Shown one piece after another: positions 43,739 through 55,463 of a stretch of DNA of 64,000 nucleotides (positions within the stretch are counted from its first letter, which is position 1; every line of letters begins with the position of its first letter). Origin of the DNA: Peptococcaceae bacterium BICA1-8 (GTDB lineage Bacteria > Bacillota > Peptococcia > Peptococcales > BICA1-8); contig JUEF01000078.1 of NCBI GenBank assembly GCA_000802045.1, forward strand, positions 38,448-102,447. The letters are read 5' to 3'. The notes below the pieces were generated by a model. The model saw only the letters and a program-made list of their open reading frames with translations, made no database searches and was not told the origin of the DNA. Both the position numbers and the translations under genes were made by a program.

Positions 43739-44572
43739 TTATTTCTTCTTGCGTGGTTTAACTATATATTTGTCGTTCGTGTTATTCTTCTTACGGGTTT
43801 TACCACCAATCGCAACCTTACCCCAAGGTGTCATTGGCGCTTTCCGTCCTACAGGTGCACGACCTTCACCACCGCCGTGGGGGTGATCAACAGGGTTCAT
43901 AACCACACCACGAACTGTAGGTCTTTTGTTTTTCCAACGGGAACGACCAGCTTTCCCGATAGTAATATTCTCATGGTCTAAATTGCCCACCTGACCGATA
44001 GTTGCTTTACAGTTAATGTGTACAAGGCGAACCTCGCCGGAAGGTAATCTCAAATGAGCATAGTCCCCTTCTTTAGCCATTAACTGAGCAGCGCCACCAG
44101 CTGAGCGGCAAAGCTGACCACCCTTTAGTGGTTTTAGCTCGATATTATGGATAATGGTACCTACTGGAATATTTTTCAAAGGTAGCGCATTACCTACTTT
44201 AATATCAGAGTCTGCCCCAGATACAATCACAGTACCAACCTTTAATCCATTAGGTGCAAGAATATATCTTTTTTCACCATCTGCATAGTTTAGTAAAGCA
44301 ATCCTTGCTGAACGATTTGGATCATATTCAATAGTAGCAACCTTAGCCGGAATACCGTCTTTATTCCGTTTGAAATCAATTATACGATAAGATCTTTTAT
44401 GGCCGCCACCTTGGTGACGTACTGTCAAACGCCCCTGAGCATTTCGGCCGGCCTTATTCTTTAGAGGTTCAACCAATGATTTCTCCGGTCTATCAGTAGT
44501 TATTTCTTCAAATGTAGAAACAGTCATCTGACGTCTACCTGGAGAAGTAGGCTTGAACTTTTTGATTGGCAT
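43739..44572 (-). CDS. rplB: Ribosomal protein L2
   Basis: The protein has 277 residues from the ATG at 44572 ([20 protein letters not shown]). The conserved [20 protein letters not shown] with its His is near the C-terminus. It is needed for subunit joining and peptidyl transfer. Confidence 0.98.
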   Translation of the reverse strand: MPIKKFKPTSPGRRQMTVSTFEEITTDRPEKSLVEPLKNKAGRNAQGRLTVRHQGGGHKRSYRIIDFKRNKDGIPAKVATIEYDPNRSARIALLNYADGEKRYILAPNGLKVGTVIVSGADSDIKVGNALPLKNIPVGTIIHNIELKPLKGGQLCRSAGGAAQLMAKEGDYAHLRLPSGEVRLVHINCKATIGQVGNLDHENITIGKAGRSRWKNKRPTVRGVVMNPVDHPHGGGEGRAPVGRKAPMTPWGKVAIGGKTRKKNNTNDKYIVKPRKKK

Positions 44573-44616
44573 CACAGTTCCCTCCTTCTTGGAAAGTTAC
44601 TAGTGACAAATTATAA

Positions 44617-44704
44617 GGCTAAGGTTTCGCTTCGCTAGGTTGAGGTTGAGAAAAAACTTTTAATGAATTTATCTTAACCTTAACCTTAGCCTTAACCTCG
44701 ACCC
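44617..44704. repeat. Inverted repeat element with CTAAGGTT/AACCTTAG arms, copy 1
   Basis: Left arm 44617-44650 contains GGCTAAGGTTTCGCTTCGCT then AGGTTGAGGTTGAG. Right arm 44672-44704 contains CTTAACCTTAACCTTAGCC. An A- and T-rich centre separates them. A second copy is at 61302-61367, with the first 24 bases of the left arm identical, and partial copies are at 48430-48485 and about 62,988-63,015. It lies between rplB and rplW. Confidence 0.7.
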
Positions 44705-44728
44705 AGCATCTCACTTGTCAGCTAGAGT

Positions 44729-45016
44729 TTATAGTCCTTCAATAACTTCAATCTTGTCGCCTTCTTTTAAGGTAACAATTGCTTTTTTCCAGTTAGGTCT
44801 TTTTCCTTCATGACGACCCATCCGTTTTACCTTGCCTTTAACGACCATTGTTCTAACATCAAGTACTTTTACTTTAAATATTTCTTCAATGGCACTTTTA
44901 ATATCTATCTTATTCGCTTTAAGAGCTACTCTAAATGTATATTTATTCTGTTCCATGCAAGCTACAGATCTCTCAGATACAATGGGCTTAATGACGATGT
45001 CGCGTGCATTTTTCAT
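44729..45016 (-). CDS. rplW: Ribosomal protein L23
   Basis: The protein has 95 residues, [20 protein letters not shown] onward, with YTFRVALKANKIDIKSAIEE. It docks trigger factor and SRP at the exit. Its start shares one base with the rplD stop. Confidence 0.97.
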   Translation of the reverse strand: MKNARDIVIKPIVSERSVACMEQNKYTFRVALKANKIDIKSAIEEIFKVKVLDVRTMVVKGKVKRMGRHEGKRPNWKKAIVTLKEGDKIEVIEGL

Positions 45017-45636
45017 TACGCAAACACCTCCTCAACCTTAGCTACTGCCTCTTTAGTTAATATCAGCTTATCATGTGATAAAATATCATAAACATTTAAA
45101 CCTGTTGCTCCCAGTGATCTAACACCCGGAATATTCCTGGAGGATTTGTCAACATTTTCCTCAAGCTCAGCTGTAACAATTAAAGCTTTGGAAGCTTTTA
45201 AGGCTTCTAGCACCTTAATCATTTCTTTTGTTTTTGGTTGTTCAAAGCTCAGTTCGTCTACTACAATCAATTCACCATCTAAAACTTTAGCAGATAAAAC
45301 TGATTTAAGAGCTAACCGCCTTTTCTTTTTAGGAATTGAGTAGCTATAATCTCTAGGCTTTGGTCCAAAGATTATGGTCCCCCCCCGCCACAATGGTGAA
45401 CGGATTGTACCAGCCCGTGCACGTCCTGTGCCTTTTTGTCTCCAAGGCCTGCGTCCACCACCCCTTACTTCTCCTCTTGATTTAGTATTAGAAGTGCCGC
45501 GGCGCAAACTAGCCTGCTGCATGACTACAGCTTCATGAACTACACTCTCATTTGGCTCGATTCCAAAAACCTGATCATTCAACTCGATTTCCCCAACCTG
45601 AGAGCCTTCTTTATTATATAAAGCTACCTTTGGCAT
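45016..45636 (-). CDS. rplD: Ribosomal protein L4
   Basis: The protein has 206 residues from the ATG at 45636 (site AAAGGAGGAACTACG), [20 protein letters not shown] onward. [20 protein letters not shown] is the tunnel loop. In some bacteria it represses its operon. Confidence 0.97.
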   Translation of the reverse strand: MPKVALYNKEGSQVGEIELNDQVFGIEPNESVVHEAVVMQQASLRRGTSNTKSRGEVRGGGRRPWRQKGTGRARAGTIRSPLWRGGTIIFGPKPRDYSYSIPKKKRRLALKSVLSAKVLDGELIVVDELSFEQPKTKEMIKVLEALKASKALIVTAELEENVDKSSRNIPGVRSLGATGLNVYDILSHDKLILTKEAVAKVEEVFA

Positions 45637-45691
45637 CGTAGTTCCTCCTTTCGTCAAACGGGATTTATTGCTTTAACGCTTGCCATTTGTA

Positions 45692-46318
45692 TTACTTAGA
45701 CTTCACGGAAGCTTTAATTGTTAATAAAGCTTTGTTTGGACCAGGAACAGCACCTTTGATTAAAAGCAGATTGCGTTCCTTGTCAATTTTTACAATTTGC
45801 AGGTTCTGTACAGTAATCCTGTCATTTCCCATGCGACCAGGCAACTTGCGGCCTTTAAATACTCTGTTTGGACCTAAAGCACCTAGCGAACCGGTACGAC
45901 GATGATATTTAGAACCGTGAGCCATTGGCCCTCTGCTAAAGTTGTGCCTCTTGATAGCACCCGCAAAACCCTTACCTTTGCTGATACCAGAAACATCAAC
46001 CTGTTCACCAGCTTCAAACACATCAACACTAATTTCTTGTCCAACCTTATACTCACTTGCATTATTCAGCCGGAATTCTCTCAAAAATCTCAATGGTTTA
46101 ACTTGAGCTTTAGTGAAATGTCCTTTTAAGGGTTTAATAACTCGGGATTCCTTTTGTGCACCAAATCCAACCTGGATAGCCTCATAACCATCAGTTTTAG
46201 CAGTCTTAGTTTGAATTACTACACATGGTCCTGCTTGAATTACTGAAACCGGTATAGCTTTACCTTCTTCATTAAAGAATTGAGTCATACCAATTTTTCT
46301 TCCTAATAAAGCTTTCAT
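45692..46318 (-). CDS. rplC: Ribosomal protein L3
   Basis: The protein has 208 residues from the ATG at 46318 (site GGAGGTGG), [20 protein letters not shown] onward, and [20 protein letters not shown]. It sits near the peptidyl transferase centre. An upstream in-frame start at 46330 overlaps the site. Confidence 0.97.
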   Translation of the reverse strand: MKALLGRKIGMTQFFNEEGKAIPVSVIQAGPCVVIQTKTAKTDGYEAIQVGFGAQKESRVIKPLKGHFTKAQVKPLRFLREFRLNNASEYKVGQEISVDVFEAGEQVDVSGISKGKGFAGAIKRHNFSRGPMAHGSKYHRRTGSLGALGPNRVFKGRKLPGRMGNDRITVQNLQIVKIDKERNLLLIKGAVPGPNKALLTIKASVKSK

Positions 46319-46353
46319 CTTTTTTGCCACCTCCTACCGGAAACTTATACTTT

Positions 46354-46461
46354 GGAGACATTCCTTTTACCTAAAATGAATCCTCAAACTGAGGTGTGTC
46401 CCCTTATATTCGTTAGGGACATTCCTTAGCCCCAAATCAATCTTCTGAAAAGGTGTGTCCC
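46354..46461. repeat. Two GGGACATTCC ... TGTGTCCC hairpin elements in tandem
   Basis: Unit 1 (46354-46402) and unit 2 (46416-46461) each begin GGRGACATTCCTT or GGGACATTCCTT and end GGTGTGTCCC, so each can fold on itself. They lie between rpsJ and rplC in the S10 operon. Unknown function; perhaps a mobile palindromic repeat. Confidence 0.6.
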
Positions 46462-46468
46462 TTTTCCA

Positions 46469-46777
46469 CTAAAGTTTAATTTCAATATCTACACCAGCAG
46501 GTAGATCCAATCTCATTAATGAGTCCACCGTTTTAGCAGTAGGCTCTAAAATATCAATCAACCGCTTATGAGTACGCATTTCAAACTGTTCTCTGGAGTC
46601 TTTGTTAACGTGGGGAGACCTTAAAATAGTAAAAATATTCTTCTCTGTAGGAAGAGGTATCGGTCCAGAAACATTAGCCCCCGTCTTTTTTGCAGTCTCC
46701 ACGATTTTTTCAGCAGACTGGTCCAGAATTTTGTGATCAAAAGCCTTTAAGCGAATTCTTATTTTTTGCTTTGCCAT
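46469..46777 (-). CDS. rpsJ: Ribosomal protein S10 / NusE
   Basis: The protein has 102 residues, [20 protein letters not shown] onward, with [20 protein letters not shown]. It is a 30S head protein and a NusB partner in antitermination. First gene of the S10 operon. Confidence 0.98.
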   Translation of the reverse strand: MAKQKIRIRLKAFDHKILDQSAEKIVETAKKTGANVSGPIPLPTEKNIFTILRSPHVNKDSREQFEMRTHKRLIDILEPTAKTVDSLMRLDLPAGVDIEIKL

Positions 46778-46906
46778 AAAGATTCCCTCCTTTGCGCCCG
46801 AATTAAAATACGGACATTCTCAATAGAAATTTCCTAGTCCACGGTGTCTGGCGTGTCACCATGGTAGCAACCTCCTACCTCATCGCATGTCATGCACACT
46901 TTTACA

Positions 46907-46915
46907 ATTATAGCA
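46907..46915 (-). promoter_or_regulatory. Extended -10 promoter for the S10 operon
   Basis: On the minus strand TGC-TATAAT (TG at 46915, -10 ends 46907) lies 130 nt before the rpsJ ATG. A perfect 11-bp hairpin (46933-46958, TTTG loop, A/T-rich arms) stands just upstream and may end tuf transcription. The rest of the 46,778-47,190 gap holds a GGGCGAG/CTCGCCC palindrome (46998-47017) and a CCCACTCGCACACTGACA motif at about 47,113, but no gene. Confidence 0.6.
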
Positions 46916-47190
46916 CAGTGATTAAAATTACGCTAGAAAAAAGTTTGCTTTTTTCTAGGTAATTTAGTCCACAGTCGTACGTGGATAACAGATACAGGGG
47001 CGAGCTCATTCTCGCCCACTGACTTTGGTTTTAGTTATACTTTTGGGGTCTGCATATTCGTCTATCCGTGAGTGCTTTAAAAAACGGATTAATTTATTGC
47101 TTTTTAGCTCGCCCACTCGCACACTGACATCTCGAATGTCCCGTAAGTTCTAGACGCGCCCACCGACATTCAGTTTATCCCTTAAGCTAA

Positions 47191-48384
47191 TTAGTCTGGA
47201 CGGATTGCCGATACTACTCCTGCGCCAACCGTTCTTCCACCTTCACGAATAGCGAAGCGCAAGCCTTCTTCCATAGCAATCGGAGTGATTAATTCGATAT
47301 CCATCTTAATATTGTCACCAGGCATTACCATTTCAATTCCTTCTGGAAGTTGAGCTACGCCTGTTACGTCTGTTGTACGGAAATAGAACTGTGGACGGTA
47401 TCCATTAAAGAACGGAGTATGACGACCACCTTCTTCTTTTGTTAATACATAAACTTCTGCATAAAATTTAGTGTGTGGTTTGATGGAACCTGGTTTTGCT
47501 AATACTTGACCACGTTCAATCTCTTTTCTATCTACACCACGAAGTAATGCACCGATGTTGTCCCCTGCTTCTGCTCTATCTAAAAGCTTACGGAACATTT
47601 CTACTCCTGTACATACTGTCTTACGGGTTGTTTCAGTCATACCTACGATTTCTAATTCTTCACCAACTTTAACTGTTCCACGTTCTACACGGCCTGTGGC
47701 AACTGTTCCACGACCTGTAATACTGAAAACGTCCTCTACTGGCATTAAGAATGGTCTGTCTATTGCCCGTACTGGTGTTGGAATGAATTCATCTACTGCT
47801 TTCATTAATTCATGAATTTGTGCAGCCCAAGGACCCGTTGGATCTTCTAAGGCTTTTAGTCCGGAACCTCTAATTACTGGAATGTCATCACCCGGGAATT
47901 CGTACATACTTAATAATTCCCTTACTTCTAGTTCTACTAATTCTAATAATTCTTCATCATCTACCATATCTGATTTATTTAACCATACTACGATATGTGG
48001 TACGCCTACTTGACGAGCCAAAAGAATATGCTCACGGGTCTGAGGCATAGGACCATCAGCTGCACTTACTACTAAAATTGCTCCATCCATTTGTGCTGCA
48101 CCTGTAATCATGTTTTTAACATAGTCAGCGTGACCTGGGCAGTCAACGTGGGCATAGTGACGATTGGCAGTTTCATACTCAACATGAGCTGTGTTGATTG
48201 TGATCCCACGAGCTTTTTCTTCTGGAGCTTTATCGATTTCATCGAACTTAGTTGCTTTTGCATTTCCTGTTAAGGATAATACAGAGGTAATAGCTGCTGT
48301 TGTAGTTGTTTTACCATGGTCAACGTGACCGATTGTTCCAATGTTTACGTGGGGCTTATTTCTTTCAAACTTTGCTTTTCCCAT
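47191..48384 (-). CDS. tuf: Elongation factor Tu
   Basis: The protein has 397 residues. G1 GHVDHGKTT (19-27), G3 DCPGH, G4 NKSD (NKCD in many species), and the C-terminal domains with [20 protein letters not shown]. It brings aminoacyl-tRNA to the ribosome. It follows fusA. Confidence 0.98.
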   Translation of the reverse strand: MGKAKFERNKPHVNIGTIGHVDHGKTTTTAAITSVLSLTGNAKATKFDEIDKAPEEKARGITINTAHVEYETANRHYAHVDCPGHADYVKNMITGAAQMDGAILVVSAADGPMPQTREHILLARQVGVPHIVVWLNKSDMVDDEELLELVELEVRELLSMYEFPGDDIPVIRGSGLKALEDPTGPWAAQIHELMKAVDEFIPTPVRAIDRPFLMPVEDVFSITGRGTVATGRVERGTVKVGEELEIVGMTETTRKTVCTGVEMFRKLLDRAEAGDNIGALLRGVDRKEIERGQVLAKPGSIKPHTKFYAEVYVLTKEEGGRHTPFFNGYRPQFYFRTTDVTGVAQLPEGIEMVMPGDNIKMDIELITPIAMEEGLRFAIREGGRTVGAGVVSAIRPD

Positions 48385-48429
48385 CTTTCAATTTCCTCCT
48401 TAAAATTCATTATAGTTAATATTTTAGGA

Positions 48430-48485
48430 TATTTACTTAACCTTAGCCTTAACCTGACCTACAAAATTACTCAATAGCTAACCTC
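48430..48485. repeat. Partial copy of the AACCTTAG repeat family
   Basis: CTTAACCTTAGCCTTAACCT (from about 48436) and CTAACCTCGACC (48479-48490) match the right arm of the element at 44617-44704. It lies between tuf and fusA. Confidence 0.45.
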
Positions 48486-48516
48486 GACCGATAAGCTTTG
48501 ACCAATAAGCAAAAGA

Positions 48517-50595
48517 TTATCTTCCTTGTCTTTTAGCAACAATTTCTTCAGCAATATTCTTTGGAACTTCATCAAAGTGGTTGAAGTGCATTGTGTAAAT
48601 TCCACGACCTTGGGTTTTGGAACGCAAGTCTGTTGCATATCCAAACATTGCAGATAGAGGTACAAAACCCCGAATCACCTGGGTATTAGCCCTTGGTTCC
48701 ATGCCTTCTATACGACCCCGGCGAGAATTTAAGTCACCAATAACATCGCCCATATATTCTTCTGGTACAACTACTTCAACTTTCATTACAGGTTCTAAGA
48801 TAACTGGGTCTGCTTTCATTCCTGCACTCTTAAACGCCATGGAACCAGCAACCTTAAATGCTATCTCCGAGGAATCAACCTCATGGTAAGAACCATCAAC
48901 CAAAGTAGCTTTAATATCAACCACAGAATAACCGGCTAAAATACCATTTTGCAAGGATTCTCTAATACCTGCATCGACAGGGGCAACATATTCTTTAGGA
49001 ACTACACCACCAACGATTTTACTTTCAAATTGATAACCAGAACCTGGTTCTAAAGGCTCAAAGACCACGACACAATGTCCATACTGACCTCGACCACCAG
49101 ACTGCCGTACAAACTTACCCTCAGCCTTAACAGTCTTACGGATAGTTTCTTTATAAGCAACCTGAGGTTTACCTACTTTTGCATCAACCTTGAATTCCCG
49201 CAGCATACGATCTGTAATGATTTCTAAGTGAAGTTCTCCCATGCCCGCAATCAAAGTTTGACCGGTTTCTATGTCAGTATAAGTTTTAAAAGTAGGATCT
49301 TCCTCAGCCAGTTTTGATAAGGCAACACCCATTTTTTCCTGATCCGCCTTAGTACTAGGTTCAATCGCTACTCTAATAACTGGTTCTGGGAATACCATTG
49401 ATTCTAAGATAATTGTATCATCTTCGATACAAAGGGTATCACCAGTCGTAGTATCCTTAAAGCCTATAGCTGCTGCAATATCACCGGCATAGACTATATC
49501 AACTTCTTCTCTATGGTTTGCATGCATCTGCAGGATACGACCTAGCCGTTCCCTTTTACCTTTAGTTGAATTATATACATAGGATCCGGCTTTCATAGTG
49601 CCAGAATAAACACGGAAAAATGTCAGTCTGCCAACATATGGGTCGGTCATGATTTTAAAGGCTAATGCACTAAATGGTTCATTATCATCTGCCTTACGAA
49701 AAACCTCTTCATCTGAATCAGGCAGCATGCCGTGAATAGGCGGTATATCTAAAGGTGATGGACAGTATTCAATAACCGCATCTAATAATAGATGAACACC
49801 TTTATTTTTAAATGCAGATCCGCAAACAACAGGGATCACCTTAACAGCAATTGTTGCTTTACGCAGTGCTGTCCTAATTTCTTCCTCAGTGAGTTCTTCA
49901 CCCTCTAAGTATCTCATCATTAGGTCTTCATCACTTTCAGCTACTGCTTCCAGCAGTTTCTCCCGATACTTCCGGGCTACTTCAGCCATTTCCGCCGGTA
50001 TATCGCCCGCATCACCAAGTGTACCTAAATCATCCTTATAGTAAAATGCTCTATTTTTAACTAGATCAACAATACCCTTAAACTCATCCTCACTACCAAT
50101 AGGTAATTGGATAGGCACAGCATTTGCACCTAATTTTTCTTGTATCTGACCGACAACATACAAAAAGTCAGCGCCCACTCTATCCATTTTATTGACGAAG
50201 GCTATTCTAGGAACACCATATTTGTCAGCCTGACGCCACACTGTTTCAGATTGAGGTTCCACGCCACCTACAGCACAAAAAACAGCTACAGCACTATCCA
50301 GAACCCTTAAAGACCGTTCTACCTCAACTGTGAAATCCACGTGCCCTGGCGTATCGATAATGTTTATACGATTTCCTTTCCATTGGGCAGTAGTAGCAGC
50401 AGAGGTAATAGTAATACCCCGCTCCTGTTCTTGCACCATCCAGTCCATCGTCGCAGCACCGTCATGCACCTCACCTATCTTATGGACACGACCAGTGTAA
50501 AAAAGTATACGCTCAGTAGTAGTGGTTTTCCCGGCATCAATGTGAGCCATTATACCTATATTTCTTGTTTTATCTAATGGAAAAGCGCGAGCCAC
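48517..50595 (-). CDS. fusA: Elongation factor G
   Basis: The protein has 692 residues. G1 [15 protein letters not shown] (about 17-31), [20 protein letters not shown], and the domain IV loop with [20 protein letters not shown]. It drives translocation. It is followed by tuf and preceded by rpsG. Confidence 0.98.
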   Translation of the reverse strand: MARAFPLDKTRNIGIMAHIDAGKTTTTERILFYTGRVHKIGEVHDGAATMDWMVQEQERGITITSAATTAQWKGNRINIIDTPGHVDFTVEVERSLRVLDSAVAVFCAVGGVEPQSETVWRQADKYGVPRIAFVNKMDRVGADFLYVVGQIQEKLGANAVPIQLPIGSEDEFKGIVDLVKNRAFYYKDDLGTLGDAGDIPAEMAEVARKYREKLLEAVAESDEDLMMRYLEGEELTEEEIRTALRKATIAVKVIPVVCGSAFKNKGVHLLLDAVIEYCPSPLDIPPIHGMLPDSDEEVFRKADDNEPFSALAFKIMTDPYVGRLTFFRVYSGTMKAGSYVYNSTKGKRERLGRILQMHANHREEVDIVYAGDIAAAIGFKDTTTGDTLCIEDDTIILESMVFPEPVIRVAIEPSTKADQEKMGVALSKLAEEDPTFKTYTDIETGQTLIAGMGELHLEIITDRMLREFKVDAKVGKPQVAYKETIRKTVKAEGKFVRQSGGRGQYGHCVVVFEPLEPGSGYQFESKIVGGVVPKEYVAPVDAGIRESLQNGILAGYSVVDIKATLVDGSYHEVDSSEIAFKVAGSMAFKSAGMKADPVILEPVMKVEVVVPEEYMGDVIGDLNSRRGRIEGMEPRANTQVIRGFVPLSAMFGYATDLRSKTQGRGIYTMHFNHFDEVPKNIAEEIVAKRQGR

Positions 50596-50671
50596 GTTGA
50601 ATCCTCCTTCAGCCTTGTGTTGGCCACATAATCTTTAGGGTTTCCCCAGTGAACAACCACCCTATATTATA

Positions 50672-51142
50672 TTACCAACGATAATGAGCAAAAGCTTTAT
50701 TAGCTTCGGCCATCTTATGGGTATCTTCCCTTTTCTTAACTGAACCACCAGCATTATTGGCTGCATCCATTAATTCTCCAGCCAATCTTTTATCCATGGT
50801 CTTTTCTCCCCGTTTACGGGTATAGGTTACTAACCAACGGACAGCTAAAGTTTGACGGCGGTCAGATCTAACTTCAATGGGAACTTGATAGTTTGCCCCC
50901 CCTACCCTGCGAGCTTTAACTTCTAAAACAGGCATGATATTTTTCATGGCTTCCTCGAAAACTTCTAAAGGTTCCTTACCTGTTTTTTCGCGAATAATAT
51001 CGAAAGCACCATATACAGCCTTTTCAGCTGTTCCTTTTTTTCCATCAAGCATAATTTGATTAATTAATTTCGTTACTTTTTTACTATTATATATTGGATC
51101 AGGCAATACTTCTCTTTTAGCAACTTCACCTTTTCTGGGCAA
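50672..51142 (-). CDS. rpsG: Ribosomal protein S7
   Basis: The protein has 156 residues, [20 protein letters not shown] onward, and [20 protein letters not shown] near the C-terminus. It nucleates 30S head assembly. Confidence 0.98.
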   Translation of the reverse strand: MPRKGEVAKREVLPDPIYNSKKVTKLINQIMLDGKKGTAEKAVYGAFDIIREKTGKEPLEVFEEAMKNIMPVLEVKARRVGGANYQVPIEVRSDRRQTLAVRWLVTYTRKRGEKTMDKRLAGELMDAANNAGGSVKKREDTHKMAEANKAFAHYRW

Positions 51143-51164
51143 TAGTCTCCCCCCTTTTCATTCA

Positions 51165-51548
51165 TTATTTTTTACTTTTCTTCGGACGTTTTGTGCCGTA
51201 TTTAGAACGACTTTGGTTACGATTTTGTACACCTGCAGCATCTAAAGTACCACGAACTAAATGATAACGAACACCTGGTAAATCCTTAACCCGTCCACCT
51301 CTTACAAGTACCACGGAGTGTTCTTGTAAATTGTGTCCAATACCAGGAATATATGCGGTAACTTCGATACCATTAGTCAACCTTACCCTCGCCACTTTAC
51401 GTAAAGCGGAGTTTGGTTTTTTAGGTGTAGTTGTATAAACTCTAGTACACACTCCTCTTTTTTGTGGGTTTTCCTTTAAAGCAGGAGCGGTAGATTTCTT
51501 TTTCATCACACTTCTACCTTTTCTAACTAATTGACTGATTGTTGGCAT
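51165..51548 (-). CDS. rpsL: Ribosomal protein S12
   Basis: The protein has 127 residues. [20 protein letters not shown] and [20 protein letters not shown] hold the lysines tied to streptomycin response. First gene of the str group after the L7Ae-like gene. Confidence 0.98.
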   Translation of the reverse strand: MPTISQLVRKGRSVMKKKSTAPALKENPQKRGVCTRVYTTTPKKPNSALRKVARVRLTNGIEVTAYIPGIGHNLQEHSVVLVRGGRVKDLPGVRYHLVRGTLDAAGVQNRNQSRSKYGTKRPKKSKK

Positions 51549-51650
51549 CCCCTACACCTCCTTCCTGACTCATCTTTGATGTTTTAAAAAATAGTTGGGA
51601 GTCGAGACTATAGTTAGCCTCGACCCACTAACTTTAATTACCTGTTATTC

Positions 51651-51902
51651 TTACTTTTGGACTAAAATTGCAGCAGTTGCTGCACCTACTTCAATACCAA
51701 AAGCTTTACCTAACTCTTTCATGGAAGGAACCTTAATTATCTGGACACCTTTTTCTTTAGCCAGATTCTCTAATGGTTCAGTAACACGGCTTTCAGCATC
51801 CTTAGCAATATATAAAACGGCTGCTTCATCTTTTAGCAAAGCTTTAGTCGTTTGTTTAATACCTATTACCTTCGGTACATTCCTCAACTCATCAACCGCC
51901 AC
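51651..51902 (-). CDS. L7Ae-family ribosomal-like protein
   Basis: The protein has 83 residues from a GTG at 51902 (site GGGGGAGTTAA). IGIKQTTKALLKDEAAVLYI and LGKAFGIEVGAATAAI show the L7Ae/YbxF kink-turn binding fold. In Firmicutes this gene regularly sits between rpoC and rpsL. Confidence 0.9.
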   Translation of the reverse strand: MAVDELRNVPKVIGIKQTTKALLKDEAAVLYIAKDAESRVTEPLENLAKEKGVQIIKVPSMKELGKAFGIEVGAATAAILVQK

Positions 51903-51960
51903 TTAACTCCCCCCATAACACACACATACTTGGATATTTTATCACCACATATATTTACTG

Positions 51961-54900
51961 TCAAGATTGAGGTTCTGATTCAAATTCTGGTAAATTTTGT
52001 TCATTAGGTATAATTCTGAGATTCCTGTATCTACTCATCCCAGTACCAGCAGGAATTAGCTTACCAATAATCACGTTTTCCTTTAAGCCCAGGAGCGGGT
52101 CTGTTTTACCTTTAATTGCTGCATCAGTTAAAACTCTAGTAGTTTCTTGAAATGATGCCGCTGATAAGAAGGAGTCGGTAGCTAAAGATGCCTTGGTGAT
52201 ACCCAACAGCACCGGCTTAGCGGTTGCGGGTTCTGCCCCTAAAGCCTGTATGCGATTATTCTCATCCTCAAAATCAAAGATATCCACTAATCCGCCCGGT
52301 AAAAGATCTGTATCACCAGGTTCTTCAACCTTAACTTTTCTGAGCATTTGTCGGACCATAACCTCAATATGCTTATCATTAATGTCAACACCCTGCAAAC
52401 GGTAAACCTTCTGTACTTCCTGCAAAAGATAAGACTGAACGCCTCTAATGCCTCTGATCCGCAGGAGATCATGGGGGTTAACAGAGCCCTCTGTGAGCTC
52501 TGTACCAGGCACAACCCGCTGCCCGTCCAGAACCCTAATTCTCGAGCCATATGGAACCGGATAACTCTTGGTTTCACCATCGGCAGGTGTAACTTCAATT
52601 TCTTTACGGCTTTTTATTTCATTAATCCTAACTATACCGTCACTTTCAGCGACAATTGCCTGGCCTTTAGGTTTTCTAGCCTCAAATAATTCCTCAACCC
52701 GCGGCAAACCCTGTGTAATATCATCACCAGCTACACCACCAGTATGGAAGGTACGCATCGTTAACTGAGTACCTGGTTCACCGATGGATTGGGCAGCGAT
52801 AATACCTACTGCCTCACCTATGTCAACATGGTGACCAGTAGCTAAATTACGGCCATAACATTTGCGACAAACGCCATAGCGGGTTTTGCAGGTTAATGCT
52901 GTCCTTATTTCTATCTTATCAAACCCAGCACTAACAATATATTCGGACATGTCATCTGTAATTATTTCATCAGCCTTTACTAAAACTTCACCAGTTTCTG
53001 GATGAACAATGTCCTTAGCGGCAAATCTGCCCGCAATTCTTTCTTCTAGCGGTTCAATTGTTTCATTGCCGTTTTTGACATCATCAACTACTATGCCATC
53101 TACAGTTCCACAGTCATCTTCTCGTATTATAACATCCTGAGCAACGTCAACTAAACGACGGGTTAAATACCCGGAATCCGCAGTACGTAAAGCGGTATCG
53201 GCCAGACCCTTACGAGCACCGTGGGTGGAGATAAAATACTCCAAAACCGTCAGACCTTCTCTAAAGTTAGCCTTAATAGGTAACTCGATGGTTCTCCCTG
53301 ATGGGTCAGCCATCAATCCCCGCATCCCGGCCAATTGACGAATCTGCTGGATGTTACCCCGAGCTCCGGAGGTAGCCATCATGTAGATGTTATTAAAATG
53401 GTCTAATGATTCTAACAAGGCTTTAGTTACAGCATCTGTAGACTTATTCCAAACATCAATTATTAATTGGTAACGTTCGTCTCCGGTAATTAAACCCCTT
53501 CTAAACTTCTGCTCGATAGCTTCTACTCTACCATCAGATTCCTTAATAATCGCTGTTTTTTCATCCGGCACAATAATATCACTAAGGCCTACGGTAATTC
53601 CTGCTTTAGTAGAATAAGTAAACCCGAGTTTTTTTATGCCGTCAAGCATTTCAGCAGTAGCGCTTGATCCCAATTTCCTAAAGCACTTGGCAACAATTTT
53701 TCCTAGGACTTTCTTGGTTACAACTTCATTAATATATCCAACCCCTAAAGGGATAACCCCATTAAAGATTACTCTACCTACAGTTGTTTCTAAACGATTG
53801 CCATCCTCACGGCGCACCTTGATTTTAGCATGAATATCAGCAGCTTTTGTATCATAAGCCAGCATTACTTCATCATAATCCTTAAATATTTTACCTTCCC
53901 CTAAAACCCCATTCTTCTCAACAGTTAAATAATATGAACCCAAGACCATATCCTGTGTTGGCGTACAAACGGGATGACCATCTTTAGGGTTTAAGATATT
54001 ATGGGAAGAAAGCATTAATATCCTTGCTTCTGATTGGGCTTCAGCAGAAAGGGGCACGTGCACAGCCATCTGGTCACCATCAAAGTCAGCATTATAAGCT
54101 GTACAAACAAGGGGGTGTATCTGCAATGCTTTACCATCTACCAAAACCGGTTCAAAAGCCTGAATCCCTAATCTGTGCAGAGTAGGTGCTCGGTTTAAGA
54201 GTATAGGATGTTCTTTAATGACCTCTTCTAAGACATCCCAAACCTCGGTTTTAACCCTTTCAACCATCCTTTTGGCACTTTTTATATTATGAGCATGACC
54301 ATCATTTACTAATCTTTTCATTACAAAGGGTTTGAAAAGCTCTAAAGCCATTTCTTTAGGAAGTCCACACTGGTGCATCTTTAAATCAGGACCTACCACA
54401 ATAACCGAACGACCGGAATAATCAACCCTTTTACCCAATAAATTCTGGCGGAAACGACCTTGTTTACCTTTAAGCATATCACTCAAAGATTTTAATGGCC
54501 TGTTGCCAGGTCCGGTAACAGGGCGACCCCTACGACCGTTATCAATAAGTGCATCTACCGCTTCCTGCAGCATCCGTTTTTCATTCCGCACGATAATATC
54601 AGGTGCACCTAAATCCAAAAGCCTTTTTAAGCGATTATTTCTGTTTATTACTCTGCGGTACAGGTCATTTAAGTCCGAGGTCGCAAATCGACCACCATCA
54701 AGCTGTACCATCGGTCTTAATTCCGGTGGAATAACGGGTAGTGCATCCACAACCATCCAGGTAGGGTTATTGCCCGACTTTTTCAGGGCCTCAACTACTT
54801 CTAAGCGCCGAATAGCCCTAATTTTCCTCTGCCCTGTAGTATCTCGGATTTCTTGTCGCAATTCTAAATAATGGGCTTCTAAGTCTATTTCGGCCAAAAG

Positions 54901-55431
54901 CTTTTGGATAGACTCAGCACCGATATCAGCTTCAAATCTGGCTCCATACTTATCCTTATATTCTCGGTACTCTGTTTCCGTTAATAATTGTTTTTTCATT
55001 AAAGGGGTATCTCCCGGATTAATGACTATATAGGAAACAAAGTATATTACTTTTTCCAAAGATCTAGGAGACATATCCAGTAATAGTCCCATGCGACTGG
55101 GAATACCTTTAAAATACCAAATGTGAGAACAGGGCGCGGCAAGCTCAATATGTCCTAGCCTTTCCCTTCTAACCTTCGAGCGAGTTACTTCAACACCACA
55201 TCGGTCACAAATTATACCTTTGTATCGAACCCTTTTATATTTTCCACAGTGACACTCCCAGTCCCGGGTTGGACCAAATATCTTTTCGCAAAACAATCCT
55301 TCCCGCTCTGGCTTTAAAGTCCGATAATTAATTGTTTCCGGTTTTTTCACTTCTCCGCTGGACCAAGCACGGATTAGTTCCGGAGAGGCTAAGCCAATCC
55401 GCATTCGATCAAAGTTATTAACATCTAACAA
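51961..55431 (-). CDS. rpoC: RNA polymerase beta prime subunit
   Basis: The protein has 1156 residues, a short form without the large inserts of enterics. N-terminal zinc site [20 protein letters not shown]; catalytic [14 protein letters not shown] with three Asp; second zinc site with [12 protein letters not shown]. It is the DNA-binding large subunit. Confidence 0.98.
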   Translation of the reverse strand: MLDVNNFDRMRIGLASPELIRAWSSGEVKKPETINYRTLKPEREGLFCEKIFGPTRDWECHCGKYKRVRYKGIICDRCGVEVTRSKVRRERLGHIELAAPCSHIWYFKGIPSRMGLLLDMSPRSLEKVIYFVSYIVINPGDTPLMKKQLLTETEYREYKDKYGARFEADIGAESIQKLLAEIDLEAHYLELRQEIRDTTGQRKIRAIRRLEVVEALKKSGNNPTWMVVDALPVIPPELRPMVQLDGGRFATSDLNDLYRRVINRNNRLKRLLDLGAPDIIVRNEKRMLQEAVDALIDNGRRGRPVTGPGNRPLKSLSDMLKGKQGRFRQNLLGKRVDYSGRSVIVVGPDLKMHQCGLPKEMALELFKPFVMKRLVNDGHAHNIKSAKRMVERVKTEVWDVLEEVIKEHPILLNRAPTLHRLGIQAFEPVLVDGKALQIHPLVCTAYNADFDGDQMAVHVPLSAEAQSEARILMLSSHNILNPKDGHPVCTPTQDMVLGSYYLTVEKNGVLGEGKIFKDYDEVMLAYDTKAADIHAKIKVRREDGNRLETTVGRVIFNGVIPLGVGYINEVVTKKVLGKIVAKCFRKLGSSATAEMLDGIKKLGFTYSTKAGITVGLSDIIVPDEKTAIIKESDGRVEAIEQKFRRGLITGDERYQLIIDVWNKSTDAVTKALLESLDHFNNIYMMATSGARGNIQQIRQLAGMRGLMADPSGRTIELPIKANFREGLTVLEYFISTHGARKGLADTALRTADSGYLTRRLVDVAQDVIIREDDCGTVDGIVVDDVKNGNETIEPLEERIAGRFAAKDIVHPETGEVLVKADEIITDDMSEYIVSAGFDKIEIRTALTCKTRYGVCRKCYGRNLATGHHVDIGEAVGIIAAQSIGEPGTQLTMRTFHTGGVAGDDITQGLPRVEELFEARKPKGQAIVAESDGIVRINEIKSRKEIEVTPADGETKSYPVPYGSRIRVLDGQRVVPGTELTEGSVNPHDLLRIRGIRGVQSYLLQEVQKVYRLQGVDINDKHIEVMVRQMLRKVKVEEPGDTDLLPGGLVDIFDFEDENNRIQALGAEPATAKPVLLGITKASLATDSFLSAASFQETTRVLTDAAIKGKTDPLLGLKENVIIGKLIPAGTGMSRYRNLRIIPNEQNLPEFESEPQS

Positions 55432-55463
55432 GGGCCTCGCTCCCTTCCCTGAATCATTATTTC

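Noticed and set aside
48471..48665. Minus-strand frame over the fusA end
   Set aside because: It is a shadow of the fusA 3' end in another frame with no site.
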